Below, one piece after another: positions 38,601 to 54,201 of a DNA stretch of 64,000 bases. Made by a program: the position numbers and the translations under genes. The notes beneath the pieces were generated by a model. The model searched no databases. It worked only from the letters and a program-made list of their open reading frames with translations, and was not told the DNA's origin. The DNA comes from Leptospira ainazelensis. Lineage in GTDB: Bacteria; Spirochaetota; Leptospiria; Leptospirales; Leptospiraceae. The stretch covers positions 276,917-340,916 of the forward strand of contig NZ_JAFFPT010000072.1 in the NCBI RefSeq assembly GCF_016918785.1. Direction: 5' to 3'. The stretch's first letter is position 1; each line of letters opens with the position of its first letter.

Positions 38601-39884
38601 ATGATCAGGCCACTTGGCACGCTTCCGAAGACGAAAGTAGAATGGGATAATTGGTTCCAGTCCGGGGAGATCATTCCTTATTTTCAACCGATCCTTTCCG
38701 TGGAAAGGGATTCTATCTTCGGATATGAAACCTTGGGAAGGTTTAGGGATCAATCCGGAAATGTTCATTCTCTCGGTCCGTTTTTTTTGGACGCAGAAAC
38801 CGGAGTTCTGGATCCTCAGGAACGGAAAGAAATTTACAATCTCAAAAGGGAAGTGGATCGAGATCTTCGAAAGAAGGCGATCCTACATCTTCTCAAAAAA
38901 CAACATCTGTTTCCGGACGCCAAACTTTTTCTCAATATTTCTCCGGCTTATATGAGGGATCATATCGAAGAGGAAACGGAGGATTCTTTTACGATTCGTC
39001 TCGTAAAGGAACTCGGTTTGGATCCTTCCAAAATCGTAATCGAAATCGTGGAAGAACATTTTGACGGAAGTCTGGAAAGTCTTCGGCCTCTGATTTCTCG
39101 TTACAAGAAGGAAGGTTTTTTGGTTGCGATCGACGATCTCGGTTCTCGTTCTTCCAATTTGGATCGGATCGGAATCTTTCATCCCGACATCTTGAAAGTG
39201 GATCTTCAGATGTTAAGAAATTCAGTGACCTCCAGAAATTTTCAGGAAATTCTTTTCACGATCTCCCGTCTTTCGGAATCGTTAGGTTGTTCTCTTCTTT
39301 TCGAAGGAATCGAAAACGAAAAAGAACTCTTTCAATCTCTTACCTACAGCGCTCGTTTTTTACAGGGATTCTACTTTGCGGAAGCTCTTCCCGATATGAT
39401 CGGGCAAGAAGAATTAAAGCTCAGATTCTCCACCTTGCACGAACTCTTTTTTAATTATAAACGTTATCAGTTGATGAAGCAGATCAAACGAGAGAATGAA
39501 CTGGAAGAAAAACTGAATCTTTCCGGAATCACGGTCCATGAAGAAGGGGATCTGCACGGGGTTCAGATTCAGAATCCGAGCGTTCTCAGCGATTTCGTTT
39601 TTAGAATCTACGTCACAAGTCTGATCGGAAGTCAGGTTTCTCCCAATTATATGAGAATCGGAGAAGTGTCGATGGATACCGACGATTCCTTTATCGGAAG
39701 AAATTGGAGTTGGAGACCGTATTTTCTGGAACAGTTCTACAAATCGATGAAAGATACGCGAGCGGAATGGATCATCAGCAATCCATACTACGATATCAGT
39801 TACGGTATTCTTTTGATCACCTACAGCAAACGTCTTCCGGACGGGCACGTCCTTTTTGTGGACGTGCAAGTTCCTGAATATTAG
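38601..39884 (+). CDS. EAL-domain protein with C-terminal sensor-like domain
   Basis: A 427-residue protein. The EAL domain (about residues 22-265) keeps most metal and substrate residues: ETLGRF in place of EAL with the Glu kept, LFLNISP, EIVEEH, VAIDDLGSRSSNL, DILKVDL and LLFEGIE. It may therefore be an active cyclic-di-GMP phosphodiesterase. Residues 300-427 form a domain with NWSWRPYFLEQFYKSMKDTR and YDISYGILLITYS, a pattern of PDC/Cache-type sensors, but with no membrane segment, so it would sense inside the cell. Transcribed divergently from the AftB-like gene. Confidence 0.88.
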   Translation: MIRPLGTLPKTKVEWDNWFQSGEIIPYFQPILSVERDSIFGYETLGRFRDQSGNVHSLGPFFLDAETGVLDPQERKEIYNLKREVDRDLRKKAILHLLKKQHLFPDAKLFLNISPAYMRDHIEEETEDSFTIRLVKELGLDPSKIVIEIVEEHFDGSLESLRPLISRYKKEGFLVAIDDLGSRSSNLDRIGIFHPDILKVDLQMLRNSVTSRNFQEILFTISRLSESLGCSLLFEGIENEKELFQSLTYSARFLQGFYFAEALPDMIGQEELKLRFSTLHELFFNYKRYQLMKQIKRENELEEKLNLSGITVHEEGDLHGVQIQNPSVLSDFVFRIYVTSLIGSQVSPNYMRIGEVSMDTDDSFIGRNWSWRPYFLEQFYKSMKDTRAEWIISNPYYDISYGILLITYSKRLPDGHVLFVDVQVPEY

Positions 39885-39911
39885 AAAATTTTAAAATTTC
39901 TCTTCAACGAC

Positions 39912-41075
<1,164 letters not shown>

Positions 41076-41152
41076 AGTTTTTCAAAGCAAAGGAGGGGAA
41101 ATTCTCTTGATCTCAGTTCTCTGTTTACCTTTTATGTACTAGGTAAGGAATA

Positions 41153-42682
<1,530 letters not shown>

Positions 42683-42684
42683 GT

Positions 42685-43470
42685 TTGATTCGGATTCTTG
42701 CGTTGCTCATAAGTTTTTTGGCGTTTACCGTTCCTAGCCAAGAAACAAACCCGCAAGGATCCGCCGGTCCGAGAGTCGCGCAGGAATTGGTAGCGCGACT
42801 CGATCAAGCCTTGGTAAAGTCGAACCAAGGATTGATCAAAGGAAACCTAATTCTTATCCGAAGATCCGGAGAAACCTGGAGCTGGGACGTAAATATCTTT
42901 CGAAAGGACGAGGACACACTTTATCTTTTTGAAAGCAGGGGACGGGGATTGGAATACAAAATTCTCATCAAAGACGAAGGCGAGCAGATCTACGCCTTCA
43001 ACGTGTTTTCGAAAAAGATCTTTCGAAAAGTGGACGAGGAAAAATACGAACAACATCTTTCCACCGGTTTTAGTTTTATGGATCTCTCCGGAGTTTCCTA
43101 TCAGGCCAACTACAACCCGATCGTACAGAGCGATCTAAAAACTTCGGATCATTCTTTTAAGAGGGTGTCTCTCAAACCCATCATTCCTTATTTTTATTCC
43201 AAACTCATTCTTTTGTTGGATTTGGATTCTCTCAAACCCACACGTCTCGATTTTCACGACAAAGACGGGGTTCTTTTTAAGACGATGAATATCAAATACG
43301 GGCCCGTAAAAGTAAAACAAAACCAAAAAATCGGAAAAGAAGAACTTGCGAATCGATTGGAAATGTTGGATTTAAATACCGGGTCCATCAGCGTATTAGA
43401 ATATACTGAAATAGATAAGGAAGTAAAGCCGGACGCTTCCTTGTTCGAACTCGCAAATTTAAACAGATAG
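42685..43470 (+). CDS. Outer-membrane-lipoprotein-sorting (LolA-like) protein
   Basis: A 261-residue periplasmic protein. It starts with TTG two bases after the guaB stop, with GGAG five bases upstream. A signal peptide ([16 protein letters not shown]) is followed by a LolA/LppX-like half-barrel pattern: [38 protein letters not shown], then [20 protein letters not shown]. Members with this pattern carry lipoproteins or other hydrophobic ligands across the periplasm. Whether this is the main LolA of the organism cannot be told from here. Confidence 0.8.
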   Translation: MIRILALLISFLAFTVPSQETNPQGSAGPRVAQELVARLDQALVKSNQGLIKGNLILIRRSGETWSWDVNIFRKDEDTLYLFESRGRGLEYKILIKDEGEQIYAFNVFSKKIFRKVDEEKYEQHLSTGFSFMDLSGVSYQANYNPIVQSDLKTSDHSFKRVSLKPIIPYFYSKLILLLDLDSLKPTRLDFHDKDGVLFKTMNIKYGPVKVKQNQKIGKEELANRLEMLDLNTGSISVLEYTEIDKEVKPDASLFELANLNR

Positions 43471-43480
43471 GAATTTCGTT

Positions 43481-44170
43481 TTGGAAGAAACGATATTATT
43501 TCGAAGAGGCTGGGATCCTGAAAGGGAATTTTTTTTAACTCGGGAAGATATTTCTCATCTCAAAGCGCTTCGGATTTATTCCGAAAAAAAACTTCTTCGC
43601 GTTTTGAACGGAATCGGATCCGAGTGGATCTATGAGGTCGAGTCCAACACAAACCGCGGAATTCTCAAAGAAACAAAAACACATTCGAAACTGGACGGAA
43701 TTTCCGGAATAGCGACCGCGATCCCGAAAGGAAATCGTCTGGAATGGCTTTTGCAAAAGGGAACCGAACTTGGTCTTACTCATTTTTATTTTCTAAACTT
43801 CGAACAATCTGATCGAAAGGACTTTAGTTTAGAAAGAGCTCGGAAGATCACGGAAGAGGCGGCCGCTCAATCCAAAAGAATCTTTCTTCCGGAAGTGTTA
43901 TCCCCGGTTTCCCTCAAGGATTTTCTTAAAACACCCCGAGACAAAGTTCATTCTTATTATCTTATGGATCCGAGGGGGGAATTGAAATTGGAACCCGAAT
44001 ACTTTCGGAATTCGATATGGATTATCGGACCCGAAGGAGGATTTCGAGAAAAGGAAACCGATCTTTTAAAAGAGAAGGACGTTTTGGGCGTAAGAGCAGG
44101 AGATTCGATTTTGAGAATCGAGACCGCCGGAATTTTTGCGGCCTCGCTATTTCGATACTTTACTTGTTGA
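43481..44170 (+). CDS. rsmE: 16S rRNA (uracil-1498-N3)-methyltransferase
   Basis: A 229-residue SPOUT-family enzyme. It starts with TTG, with AGGAA eight bases upstream. The conserved parts are [20 protein letters not shown] with LGLTHFYF, the EEAAAQSKR helix, the SAM-binding knot [14 protein letters not shown] and [13 protein letters not shown] near the C-terminus. It methylates U1498 of 16S rRNA. The last 11 bases overlap the end of the convergent lipoprotein gene. Confidence 0.92.
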   Translation: MEETILFRRGWDPEREFFLTREDISHLKALRIYSEKKLLRVLNGIGSEWIYEVESNTNRGILKETKTHSKLDGISGIATAIPKGNRLEWLLQKGTELGLTHFYFLNFEQSDRKDFSLERARKITEEAAAQSKRIFLPEVLSPVSLKDFLKTPRDKVHSYYLMDPRGELKLEPEYFRNSIWIIGPEGGFREKETDLLKEKDVLGVRAGDSILRIETAGIFAASLFRYFTC

Positions 44171-44444
44171 GAGCGCTGTATTGCAGAAACAAACTCACGA
44201 TATTGCAGTTTGTAGTACAAGCGCTTGTGCATGTGTTGAGATTTTGCAGATTGGCGCTGGTTGCCGTCGCACCCCAACGTTCCGCACACACGGCGTTGCA
44301 GGAATCGATCGTTCCACCCGGACCACAAGCGAGGATATAATTGAAAACGGCCTTATCGGTGGTTTCATCTTTTCTGGAATTACAACCACTTAGAACAAGG
44401 AAGAACAGAAGGAAAATAAAAAAGATCGAAGACAGTTTCTTCAT
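44160..44444 (-). CDS. Small cysteine-rich lipoprotein
   Basis: A 94-residue protein starting at the ATG at 44442-44444, chosen because it begins a lipoprotein signal ([21 protein letters not shown], residues 1-21) after GGGAACC. The mature part of about 74 residues has six more Cys residues in C-G-P-G, SCNAVC and [11 protein letters not shown] patterns, suggesting a disulfide-bonded surface domain. No family is recognised. Its 3' end overlaps the rsmE 3' end on the opposite strand by 11 bp. Confidence 0.7.
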   Translation of the reverse strand: MKKLSSIFFIFLLFFLVLSGCNSRKDETTDKAVFNYILACGPGGTIDSCNAVCAERWGATATSANLQNLNTCTSACTTNCNIVSLFLQYSALNK

Positions 44445-44533
44445 ACGGTTAGGTTCCCTACCAAGGAATTCCTCGTAAATCAAAAAAGATTGGACAGAGA
44501 CGGAAACCGACGCAAACTTTTTTTGTTGTCCTT

Positions 44534-44734
44534 ATGAAAGTGAACGGAAAAAAACTTCCCCTTTCCGAATTGAAATCGTCCCAAATTTCAGATTTATTAG
44601 AATACCTAAAGATTAAACCGGAGATGGTCGCGATCCAAAGAAATGGAATGATTCTTAAGAGAGAGTTTTGGAATCAAACTGAATTATTGGAAGAAGACCA
44701 ACTCGAAATTCTAAGGTTTGTCGGCGGTGGTTGA
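44534..44734 (+). CDS. thiS: Sulfur carrier protein ThiS
   Basis: A 66-residue ubiquitin-like protein ending in Gly-Gly-Gly ([10 protein letters not shown]), with the [10 protein letters not shown] start and a [12 protein letters not shown] strand typical of ThiS. Its C-terminal Gly is thiocarboxylated to supply sulfur for the thiazole ring of thiamine. It overlaps the thiE-like gene by eight bases, which supports the assignment. Confidence 0.85.
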   Translation: MKVNGKKLPLSELKSSQISDLLEYLKIKPEMVAIQRNGMILKREFWNQTELLEEDQLEILRFVGGG

Positions 44735-45377
44735 TCGTAACGTTTGGAAGAATTCAGGTTTGTATCCGATTTTGGATTTAGACTTTTGCAAAAAGAAAAA
44801 TCTGAACTTTTTTGAACTTCCGAAACTTTGGATGGAATATCCGGATCTTGTTCCTTGGATTCAGATTCGGGCGAAGAATATAAACTCCGAAGAATTGGAT
44901 TCTCTCGTAAAAACTCTATTAGATAAATATCCTTCGATTCCGTGGATTTTAAACGACTATTGGAAGGACGCGATCCGGCTGGATTGTTTTGGGGCCCATG
45001 TTGGAAAGGAAGATTACGAATCTTTGAACGAAGAGGAAAAAGTATCTCTTCGAGAATCGAATTTATTTTTAGGAACCTCGTCTCATACCGTGGAAGAAGT
45101 GCAGGCGTTGGATTCTTCTTTTTGGAATTATACCGGCCTGGGCCCGATCTTCGCAACGGAAAATAAAGAAGACGCCAAAGCCGCAGTGGGGCTTCAAACT
45201 TTGGGGAAACTTTCTCAGACCGTCTCTCTACCGGTAACTTTGATCGGAGGAATCCAAGTGTCCAATTTGGATTCGATTTTAGAACAGGGTTCCTTCTTAC
45301 TCTCCAGCATTTCCATGGTTTGTTTGGAGGAAGAATTTCGAGCTGCGGCTGAAAAAATCCGCGCTGGAAAGCGGTAA
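44727..45377 (+). CDS. thiE: Thiamine-phosphate synthase-like protein (ThiE)
   Basis: A 216-residue TIM-barrel protein. I prefer the GTG start at 44727 because AAGG lies ten bases upstream; the longer frame begins at TTG 44718. Family features are [18 protein letters not shown] (usually QxRxK), [42 protein letters not shown] and TLIGGIQ. ThiE couples the pyrimidine and thiazole halves of thiamine. Several positions differ from the classical enzyme ([10 protein letters not shown] for NDRxDLAL), so the related regulator TenI remains an alternative. Confidence 0.82.
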   Translation: MVDRNVWKNSGLYPILDLDFCKKKNLNFFELPKLWMEYPDLVPWIQIRAKNINSEELDSLVKTLLDKYPSIPWILNDYWKDAIRLDCFGAHVGKEDYESLNEEEKVSLRESNLFLGTSSHTVEEVQALDSSFWNYTGLGPIFATENKEDAKAAVGLQTLGKLSQTVSLPVTLIGGIQVSNLDSILEQGSFLLSSISMVCLEEEFRAAAEKIRAGKR

Positions 45378-45421
45378 CTTTCAATTGACTCTGAACTTAT
45401 GTCGTATAGGATGCCTTTAGG

Positions 45422-46267
<846 letters not shown>

Positions 46268-46383
46268 TCATACGATCGATGCGTCGCGTTTCTTGTCGGA
46301 AAATTGAGATTCCGTATATTCTTTTTTTTTAATATTTTTTTAAAATGCTTGCGGATTCGTGTTTTCAAAGTAAAATTTCTGCT

Positions 46384-46695
46384 ATGACTGATTATAGCTT
46401 TCTAACTTTATTTTTAACTACCCTATTAGGTTTTGGTTCACTTTTCGGTTTTTTACATTTGGTTTGGAAACAGCTTTTTTCCCAGTTGGACGAATCCAAA
46501 AAGGAGATAAAGTCCGATCTTTTGCACTTAAGAAACGAGTTGAAAACGGACTTCAGGTCTGAAATCCACCGAGCAGAATCTCGCTTGGATCGTTCGATTT
46601 CCAATCTTGGAGAAAGAATCGATATTTTAGTGGATCACTTTGCGCTCCGACTCGTAACCGAAACCCCTAAAAAGAGAAGACGACTTCAGGGGTAA
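46384..46695 (+). CDS. Small membrane-anchored coiled-coil protein
   Basis: A 103-residue protein if started at the ATG at 46384, right before a single membrane helix (FLTLFLTTLLGFGSLFGFLHLVW). Residues 35-85 are a charged coiled coil (ESKKEIKSDLLHLRNELKTD, then SRLDRSISNLGERIDILVDH) and the end is basic (KKRRRLQG). The frame runs up to 46345 but without a plausible leader. No known family; topology is like that of small anchored partners in envelope complexes. Followed by a hairpin terminator. Confidence 0.55.
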   Translation: MTDYSFLTLFLTTLLGFGSLFGFLHLVWKQLFSQLDESKKEIKSDLLHLRNELKTDFRSEIHRAESRLDRSISNLGERIDILVDHFALRLVTETPKKRRRLQG

Positions 46696-46741
46696 CATCT
46701 TTCAGATAATGACTAAACCGGCGAATCGATCCTAAAAAAGA

Positions 46742-46774
46742 AAAGCTCTTGGAATTCTTCAGGAGCTTTTTTGC
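46742..46774. terminator. Rho-independent terminator between convergent genes
   Basis: AAAAGCTC (46742-46749) pairs with GAGCTTTT (46764-46771), followed by a T-run on the plus strand and preceded by an A-run that serves the minus strand. It separates the coiled-coil gene from lysS. Confidence 0.8.
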
Positions 46775-46823
46775 GTATGAATCAGACCCGAAGACAAAAT
46801 CGGTTTTAAACGTTTTGGTCCGT

Positions 46824-48320
<1,497 letters not shown>

Positions 48321-48327
48321 TACGATT

Positions 48328-48978
48328 CTATTTTCCTGGGAGTATTTGATAAAACGTTCTGGCTAAGTTTGTAAAAACGAGTTCAAATCCTTCTTCGGTC
48401 AAAAACCAATTGGAAAGACTCGTCCGATCTGCAAGAGGAACGATATGGACTTTGAGTCCGGCCGGTCCTAATACGGATTCGTAAATTTTTTGATTGAGCG
48501 CCGACTCGAATCTTTTGGAAAGAATGAGGATATTCTTGAGTTGCCGGTCCAGACAGATTTTCAAAAGGGACTTTGAAAAATTCTTTGCACCCGCCGGATA
48601 AGGTTCGAGTTTATAGATGAGAATTTTGGATTCTTCCACGCCCAATCCCACGAGAGAATTTTGAATCTCTTGAGTGAGATCGAGCCCGATTCCTAAATCG
48701 GAATTCGGAGTCGCCGGTGAATAGAGAATGATGATCATTCCGGCGTATCCTTTTTTGAAACCGTCCGCTGCGTTTTTTAAAATATCCCTGGGAAGCGTTT
48801 CTTTTACTTCCAAAACGAGCGCGTCGCTTTTTGGAAACGGACTGTCTTTGATCAAAAAAAGCGGAGAAAGAAAGACCAATCCTAAGATCAGAATCAAACA
48901 GAGGAAAAATCCGGAAAGGAATAACCGCGTTTTGTACAAAACTTCCTGTACGGATACCGGTCCTGGATTTGCAGACAT
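48328..48978 (-). CDS. YdcF/SanA-like (DUF218) membrane-anchored protein
   Basis: A 216-residue protein with one N-terminal membrane helix ([20 protein letters not shown]), then an alpha/beta domain: [51 protein letters not shown] and [13 protein letters not shown]. The pattern is that of DUF218 proteins (YdcF, ElyC, SanA), which act in envelope maintenance. The usual acidic/His residues of the family are only partly recognisable, so the assignment is by fold pattern. Located just upstream of lysS. Confidence 0.6.
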   Translation of the reverse strand: MSANPGPVSVQEVLYKTRLFLSGFFLCLILILGLVFLSPLFLIKDSPFPKSDALVLEVKETLPRDILKNAADGFKKGYAGMIIILYSPATPNSDLGIGLDLTQEIQNSLVGLGVEESKILIYKLEPYPAGAKNFSKSLLKICLDRQLKNILILSKRFESALNQKIYESVLGPAGLKVHIVPLADRTSLSNWFLTEEGFELVFTNLARTFYQILPGK

Positions 48979-49107
48979 ATAGAACGAGAGTTTTTCCCAG
49001 GAACCAAATTACAAGAGGAATTTAGAGGCGCTCAAGTCGCCGTTTCGAGGATTCCGTTTTCATTCAAGTTCGAGAGATCAAAGTCTCGGTTCGAAAAAAA
49101 GTCGGAA

Positions 49108-51318
49108 TCAATGAATCGGATCTTTTTGAGTGGTGTCGTTTGTGTAGAGCATCGCGGCTTCGAGTTCGATCGTGACCCTTGGTTCCACCAACTGCGCGAC
49201 GGAGATCTCTTCGGGAGGTTTGTTCAAAGATAGCGTCAAATCTTCCCAGCTTGCTCGGAGTCCGATAAACTTCACGATCGCATAACCCAACATCATCGCG
49301 TTAGCCAGATTGTAGAAAGAATAGGCCCAGTTTTTGTGAACGTAGTTCGTAAAAAAACCGAAGAGCAGCTGAGCTAAAAGAGAATATGCGGCTATGACGT
49401 AAAGAGCCGGCATCGCCGTTCTTCCGGTGATCTTGGGAGTTCTACTAAAAGGAATTTGTTTTCCTGTGACCGCTTGGTTCAAAGACATGAATACACCCGC
49501 AAGATTGACGGGAATCAGAAGAAGATTGAGGGCGTAGACCCGAAAAACATCCATCCAGCGATAACCCATCTCCACAAGATCCATTCCATAGAGAAAAAAA
49601 TAAGGGAGAGATGAAATCGCAATCCAATAGGTTTCCATTCCTTCTCCGAGAGGACTTCCCATCAAGATCACCAATCCGATATTTACGGCGGCTATCGAAC
49701 CGAGATAGTGAACTCGAAAGAATGCCTCTACAAATTTGGAAAGGCTCCAAGGCCGTTGAAAGACATGGCGGAGAAGTTTGGGAAGAATGATCAATCCGCC
49801 GTTGGCCCATCTTCTTCTTTGGATGAGAAGGGAACCGAAATCTGCGGGTGTCGCGCTATACGCGAGACGTTCGGGGTAATTGTAGAGACTCCAATCTACG
49901 TCCAAAAGATCGATACTTGATTCCGTGTCTTCGATGACGGTATTGTCTTGAATATAACGATGGATCGTGTGACCTCGTTCTTCGTAAACGGTGCAGATAT
50001 CAAGGAGGGCTTTGTAACGAAGCATCGCGTTAGCGCCGACCCAAAACGTAGCGCCAAAATGGGTAAACCCTTGATGAATCTGATACTGAATGTCGGTGGT
50101 TGCTCCTGCCATCTTTTCCAAAAGATTAGGAGCTCCTGGAATCGCGCTGTAGGGAGTCTGAGCGACGGCGACTCTTTCGTTCCGAGGAGAAGTCATAACG
50201 TGGGATAACTTTAGAACGTATTCTGGAAGAAGGGCGCTGTCCGCGTCTAAAGTGATCAAAAATTCCGCCGAAGGAATTTCAAAGGAAGGATTTGTGTCTT
50301 CGGTTTTTTCGAGAATGGTTCCGTGCGATTCTTCTCTCTCTTTCCATTTTTTTCCCAAAAGATAGATGTAACTGTTTAGATTCATCGCTTTGTTGGGAAG
50401 ATGAGATAGATTGAGATATTTTTTTCTTTCAAAACTCGTAAAATTTACGGAAAAAAGACCGGCAAGACGATTGAATTCTCTTTCGATTCTTTCCAAAGAA
50501 GCGCCGCCTTGAGAAAGAAGATTCTCCAATTCTAAAATTCTCTCGGAATGTAATTCCTCCCATTTCCCAAAAAAACGATCCCGCATAAAAACGCGGGTAT
50601 GTTCCGGAAGTTCCCGTTTGATCGTAGGATCGTCATAACGTAGAATCCGATTCCGAAACCAGAGAGTTACACTTTTGTAGAGACGAATCAATTCTTCGGT
50701 TTCAAAAGACGCGTTTAGAGATCCTGAAAGTTTGCGTTTTAAAAATTCTTCTTTGGCGAGAGAGAAAGGAACGTTTGTTTCCTCGAATTCTTTTTGAAGA
50801 GATTCCGGAAGATTTCTCATCTTCTGGAGAGCTTCGAAATCGGAATAATTTTTCGGCTGAGGCGGATCGTCGATCAACAAAACCACTCTTCTGTTCGGAT
50901 AATCCTGAAGAGCGGCGGATAAGAGGGTTTCTCGGACGATGTCCAATTCTTCCTTATAGGATGGGACCAGTATTGTTAGGGAAGGAGAATCCGTTCCGTA
51001 GATGTTTTCCAATTCCTCACGCTCGGGAGGATTGTGCTTAAGGAGTCTCTTAAAATAACCGAGACGGGTAAATTGATAAACGAAGTTCCCGTATGTGAGA
51101 AGTGTAATGATTACGATAAAGGCCATTTGCCCGATGGCCGCAAAAGGCCTTTGATCGAGGATTTCCTCTACGAGGATTTGAAACATTTCTATACAGGCGA
51201 AAACGCAGGAGACAATCGTCAAAAAAAGGAAAATGCGGGTGATCCAGATCTGGTTGTTGTAATACCGATTTGTCTTTAAATATGTGGATTCTGCTACAAG
51301 AGCCGGATTCTTTATCAT
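49108..51318 (-). CDS. Processive GT2 glycan synthase (BcsA/PgaC-like) with large insertion
   Basis: A 736-residue membrane protein. Two N-terminal membrane helices lead to a family 2 GT-A domain: [29 protein letters not shown] (first Asp), [16 protein letters not shown] (DxD), a [12 protein letters not shown] stretch and the processive signature [12 protein letters not shown]. Five or more membrane helices follow. Between the first Asp region and the DxD is an insertion of about 180 residues (helical, charged, including [20 protein letters not shown]) not found in BcsA or PgaC as I know them. It lies downstream of a polysaccharide deacetylase gene, suggesting synthesis and modification of an exported polymer. 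Confidence 0.88.
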   Translation of the reverse strand: MIKNPALVAESTYLKTNRYYNNQIWITRIFLFLTIVSCVFACIEMFQILVEEILDQRPFAAIGQMAFIVIITLLTYGNFVYQFTRLGYFKRLLKHNPPEREELENIYGTDSPSLTILVPSYKEELDIVRETLLSAALQDYPNRRVVLLIDDPPQPKNYSDFEALQKMRNLPESLQKEFEETNVPFSLAKEEFLKRKLSGSLNASFETEELIRLYKSVTLWFRNRILRYDDPTIKRELPEHTRVFMRDRFFGKWEELHSERILELENLLSQGGASLERIEREFNRLAGLFSVNFTSFERKKYLNLSHLPNKAMNLNSYIYLLGKKWKEREESHGTILEKTEDTNPSFEIPSAEFLITLDADSALLPEYVLKLSHVMTSPRNERVAVAQTPYSAIPGAPNLLEKMAGATTDIQYQIHQGFTHFGATFWVGANAMLRYKALLDICTVYEERGHTIHRYIQDNTVIEDTESSIDLLDVDWSLYNYPERLAYSATPADFGSLLIQRRRWANGGLIILPKLLRHVFQRPWSLSKFVEAFFRVHYLGSIAAVNIGLVILMGSPLGEGMETYWIAISSLPYFFLYGMDLVEMGYRWMDVFRVYALNLLLIPVNLAGVFMSLNQAVTGKQIPFSRTPKITGRTAMPALYVIAAYSLLAQLLFGFFTNYVHKNWAYSFYNLANAMMLGYAIVKFIGLRASWEDLTLSLNKPPEEISVAQLVEPRVTIELEAAMLYTNDTTQKDPIH

Positions 51319-51382
51319 CTAAGTTGTACTGAATCTACTATAACAAAAATTACCCTTCGTTATGTAATTCATAATTATCTTC

Positions 51383-51410
51383 GATAAACGGAAATTTTAT
51401 TCCGTTTATC
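51383..51410. promoter_or_regulatory. Perfect 10-bp inverted repeat upstream of the glycan synthase
   Basis: GATAAACGGA (51383-51392) and TCCGTTTATC (51401-51410) enclose eight A/T-rich bases. It sits 65-92 bp before the synthase start and just after the deacetylase stop. No T-run follows on the minus strand, so an operator or an RNA structure is more likely than a terminator. Confidence 0.5.
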
Positions 51411-51424
51411 AAATTTAGAGAATT

Positions 51425-52318
51425 CTAATAAGTGTAAGGTGAGTTTCCTTGTGTGGATTTCTGTGTCTTCTGACACACGGTGTATTTTGGGTTTTCCAAC
51501 TGTTCAATAAAGGTCGCAAGATCGCATTTCCCGTCGATAAAAATTCGTTTGATGCGCATGGGATCCGCTCCCGGAAGGTTAGCGCCTTGTTCGGTGGTTA
51601 AAAGCGCTTTGTAGCCGGAAAGTTTGGCTAACCGAATTAAAGGTTTGTTGTACCAGCCGCAAGGCCAGGCGAGATAATCGATTGGAATTCCTAACTTTTC
51701 CTCTAAGATTCTTTTGGATTCTTTGAGTTCAAAAAGGGCTTCTTTTTTTCCCTTTCCGGGAACTCTATTGTCTACCCAGGTCACGAGGTTGTCCTTTGGA
51801 TTCCAGGGATGACTATAGGTATGAGATCCAATTTCGAAAAGCGGGTTTTGGGAAAGTTCTTTGATCTCGGACCATTCCATATATTCTCCCTTTCCGATTC
51901 CTTTGGGTCCGGCGATGATCCAGAAGGAAGCGGGAAAAGAATATTTCTTAAGTGTGGGAACCGCGTTTAGAACATTCTTCCATCCGTCGTCAAAGTTGAG
52001 AACGATGGAACGATCGGGAAGGGGATGGCCTCCTTTTAAATAAAGGAGAAGTTGTTTCATCGAGATCGGATGATATCCATGAGAAGAAAGATATTTCATC
52101 TGTTCTTGGAATTTTTCCAAAAAGATTACGGTTTCTCCGGGGTCTCGATCCGACTCCGTTACGATTTCGTGATAGATAAGAACGGGGATTCCTTTGGGAT
52201 TGGGAACGTTCGAGGTTTTGAATTCTTTTTCCGTAATACTGCAGAGATTAAAAGATAGTAATATAAAAACCGATCCGAGTCCGGAGAAGTTTAGAATTTT
52301 GGATCCGATCGATTTCAA
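51425..52318 (-). CDS. Polysaccharide deacetylase family lipoprotein
   Basis: A 297-residue protein with a lipoprotein-type signal ([11 protein letters not shown], Cys near residue 26). The NodB-homology domain contains [11 protein letters not shown], the metal-binding [10 protein letters not shown] (Asp-Asp), [11 protein letters not shown] (His-x3-His) and [12 protein letters not shown]. All metal ligands of carbohydrate esterase family 4 are present. The YHEI opening is like PgaB/IcaB-type enzymes that de-N-acetylate exported poly-N-acetylglucosamine. It precedes the processive synthase on the same strand. Confidence 0.9.
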   Translation of the reverse strand: MKSIGSKILNFSGLGSVFILLSFNLCSITEKEFKTSNVPNPKGIPVLIYHEIVTESDRDPGETVIFLEKFQEQMKYLSSHGYHPISMKQLLLYLKGGHPLPDRSIVLNFDDGWKNVLNAVPTLKKYSFPASFWIIAGPKGIGKGEYMEWSEIKELSQNPLFEIGSHTYSHPWNPKDNLVTWVDNRVPGKGKKEALFELKESKRILEEKLGIPIDYLAWPCGWYNKPLIRLAKLSGYKALLTTEQGANLPGADPMRIKRIFIDGKCDLATFIEQLENPKYTVCQKTQKSTQGNSPYTY

Positions 52319-52347
52319 TGGTTTCCTCGTTTTCGATGATTCTAAGA

Positions 52348-52854
52348 TTAACTCTTAAAAGGCATATCACCCAAATAATTCTTCTTACCGAGATCCACTC
52401 CGTTATGACGCAGAATAGAATAGGCGGTCGTGATATGAAAATAGAAATTCGGAATCGCGTGTTGGATCGCAAATTCCTTTCCGGTGAGATATTTACCTTC
52501 CCAGCGCGGTTGTGAAATCTTACGATCCAAAGAGTTTTGAAAATCTTCTTCCGTAAAAGTTCCGAGATATTTCAGGACCGACTGAATTCTTGTTTGGAGT
52601 TCGGAGAGAGTCTTTTCTTGGTCTTCGTGTTTTGGTGAGTCTTTCCCTGTGAGACGGGAGACGCCCAACTTCGCGGTATCACAAGCGATTTGAACCTGTT
52701 TGATGAGGTGAAACTGATCCGGAGCAAGTCTGGAATTTAAAAGAATCTCGACGTCGAACTTTTTGGTTTCCGCGTAGGAGGCTCCCTTTTCCAAAAGAAT
52801 ACTGAGATTTTTTAGCATTTTTGAGAATTGAAGAATTGTGATTTCGTAGAGCAT
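52348..52854 (-). CDS. DUF1993 family protein
   Basis: A 168-residue soluble four-helix protein of the DUF1993 family, related to DinB-like bundles: [40 protein letters not shown], then [20 protein letters not shown] with [13 protein letters not shown] near the C-terminus. Function is not established; the conserved His residues suggest a metal site. It ends 30 bp before the deacetylase gene on the same strand. Confidence 0.85.
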   Translation of the reverse strand: MLYEITILQFSKMLKNLSILLEKGASYAETKKFDVEILLNSRLAPDQFHLIKQVQIACDTAKLGVSRLTGKDSPKHEDQEKTLSELQTRIQSVLKYLGTFTEEDFQNSLDRKISQPRWEGKYLTGKEFAIQHAIPNFYFHITTAYSILRHNGVDLGKKNYLGDMPFKS

Positions 52855-53060
52855 CTTTTTTTTCCTGATCGGGTGTGGGTGAAGTTTGTTCCAGCTTTTG
52901 AGATACGTGTGATTCAGATAGAATTTTTCGGGAAAGAAATGGATGGAATCTTGTAGAAGAAGAAAAGCAAGCGGTCGTAGATACGGCGAGCTTAGGTAAG
53001 AAATTTTTTCGTTAAAAAAGAGCGATTTCCTGGTAGAGGAAAGTTTCGCCTATTTTTCCT

Positions 53061-53096
53061 GCGGCGCGACCCGTAGAGAGCGACGCATTGAGTTCT
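53061..53096 (+). repeat. Hairpin element, GACCCATAGGGA family
   Basis: The interval 52855-53110 has no gene. Near its end lies one member of the short hairpin family: a stem TGCGGCGC (53061-53068)/GCGACGCA (53081-53088) with one mismatch, loop GACCCGTAGAGA (53069-53080) and tail TTGAGTTC. It stands just before MITE-like copy D and about 1 kb from tRNA-Leu. Confidence 0.6.
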
Positions 53097-53110
53097 TCCA
53101 CCCAATCAGC

Positions 53111-53370
53111 ATATCCCCCTACAAAGTTAAAAAAGCGATTTCGAATGAAGAAGGAACCCAGTATGACTTTTTGTAGGAGTTCCTACAAAAGCTCTGAGAG
53201 AGAATATTCCTTGCAAAGTTATGATTTTGTGATATAGGAAAATCTCCCGGAGTCTTCCGCCTCCCGCCCCTCCACCCAAAATTTCAGGGCGGGGCTTTCG
53301 TTTTACGGAGGACTGTCGTTATTACGACAGATTTTTCTTAAGAGTCAAAGAACTTTGTGGGTAAGGTAAA
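53111..53370 (-). mobile_element. MITE-like element, copy D (orientation 2)
   Basis: A 260-bp copy in the same orientation as copy B. The left end is ATATCCCCCTACAAAGTT, the right end CTTTGTGGGTAAGGTAAAT. Internal parts are TTCGAATGAAGAAGG, TTTGTAGGAGTTCCTACAAA (a perfect dyad here), GAGAGAATATTCC, TGTGATATAGG, CCCGCCCCTCCACCC, GGGCGGGG and TGTCGTTATTACGACA. A stray TGTCGTAGTTACGACA dyad follows at 53409-53424, outside the element. Confidence 0.72.
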
Positions 53371-53451
53371 TGCAATGAGATTGGGGTGCGGCCGTTTTTT
53401 TGTGAGACTGTCGTAGTTACGACAAGACAAGAAGGATCTATCGGAACGATT

Positions 53452-54152
<701 letters not shown>

Positions 54153-54201
54153 TTGCAATGGACAGGATGTGAGAGGAGCCTAGGGAGTCAAGGAATTACG
54201 A

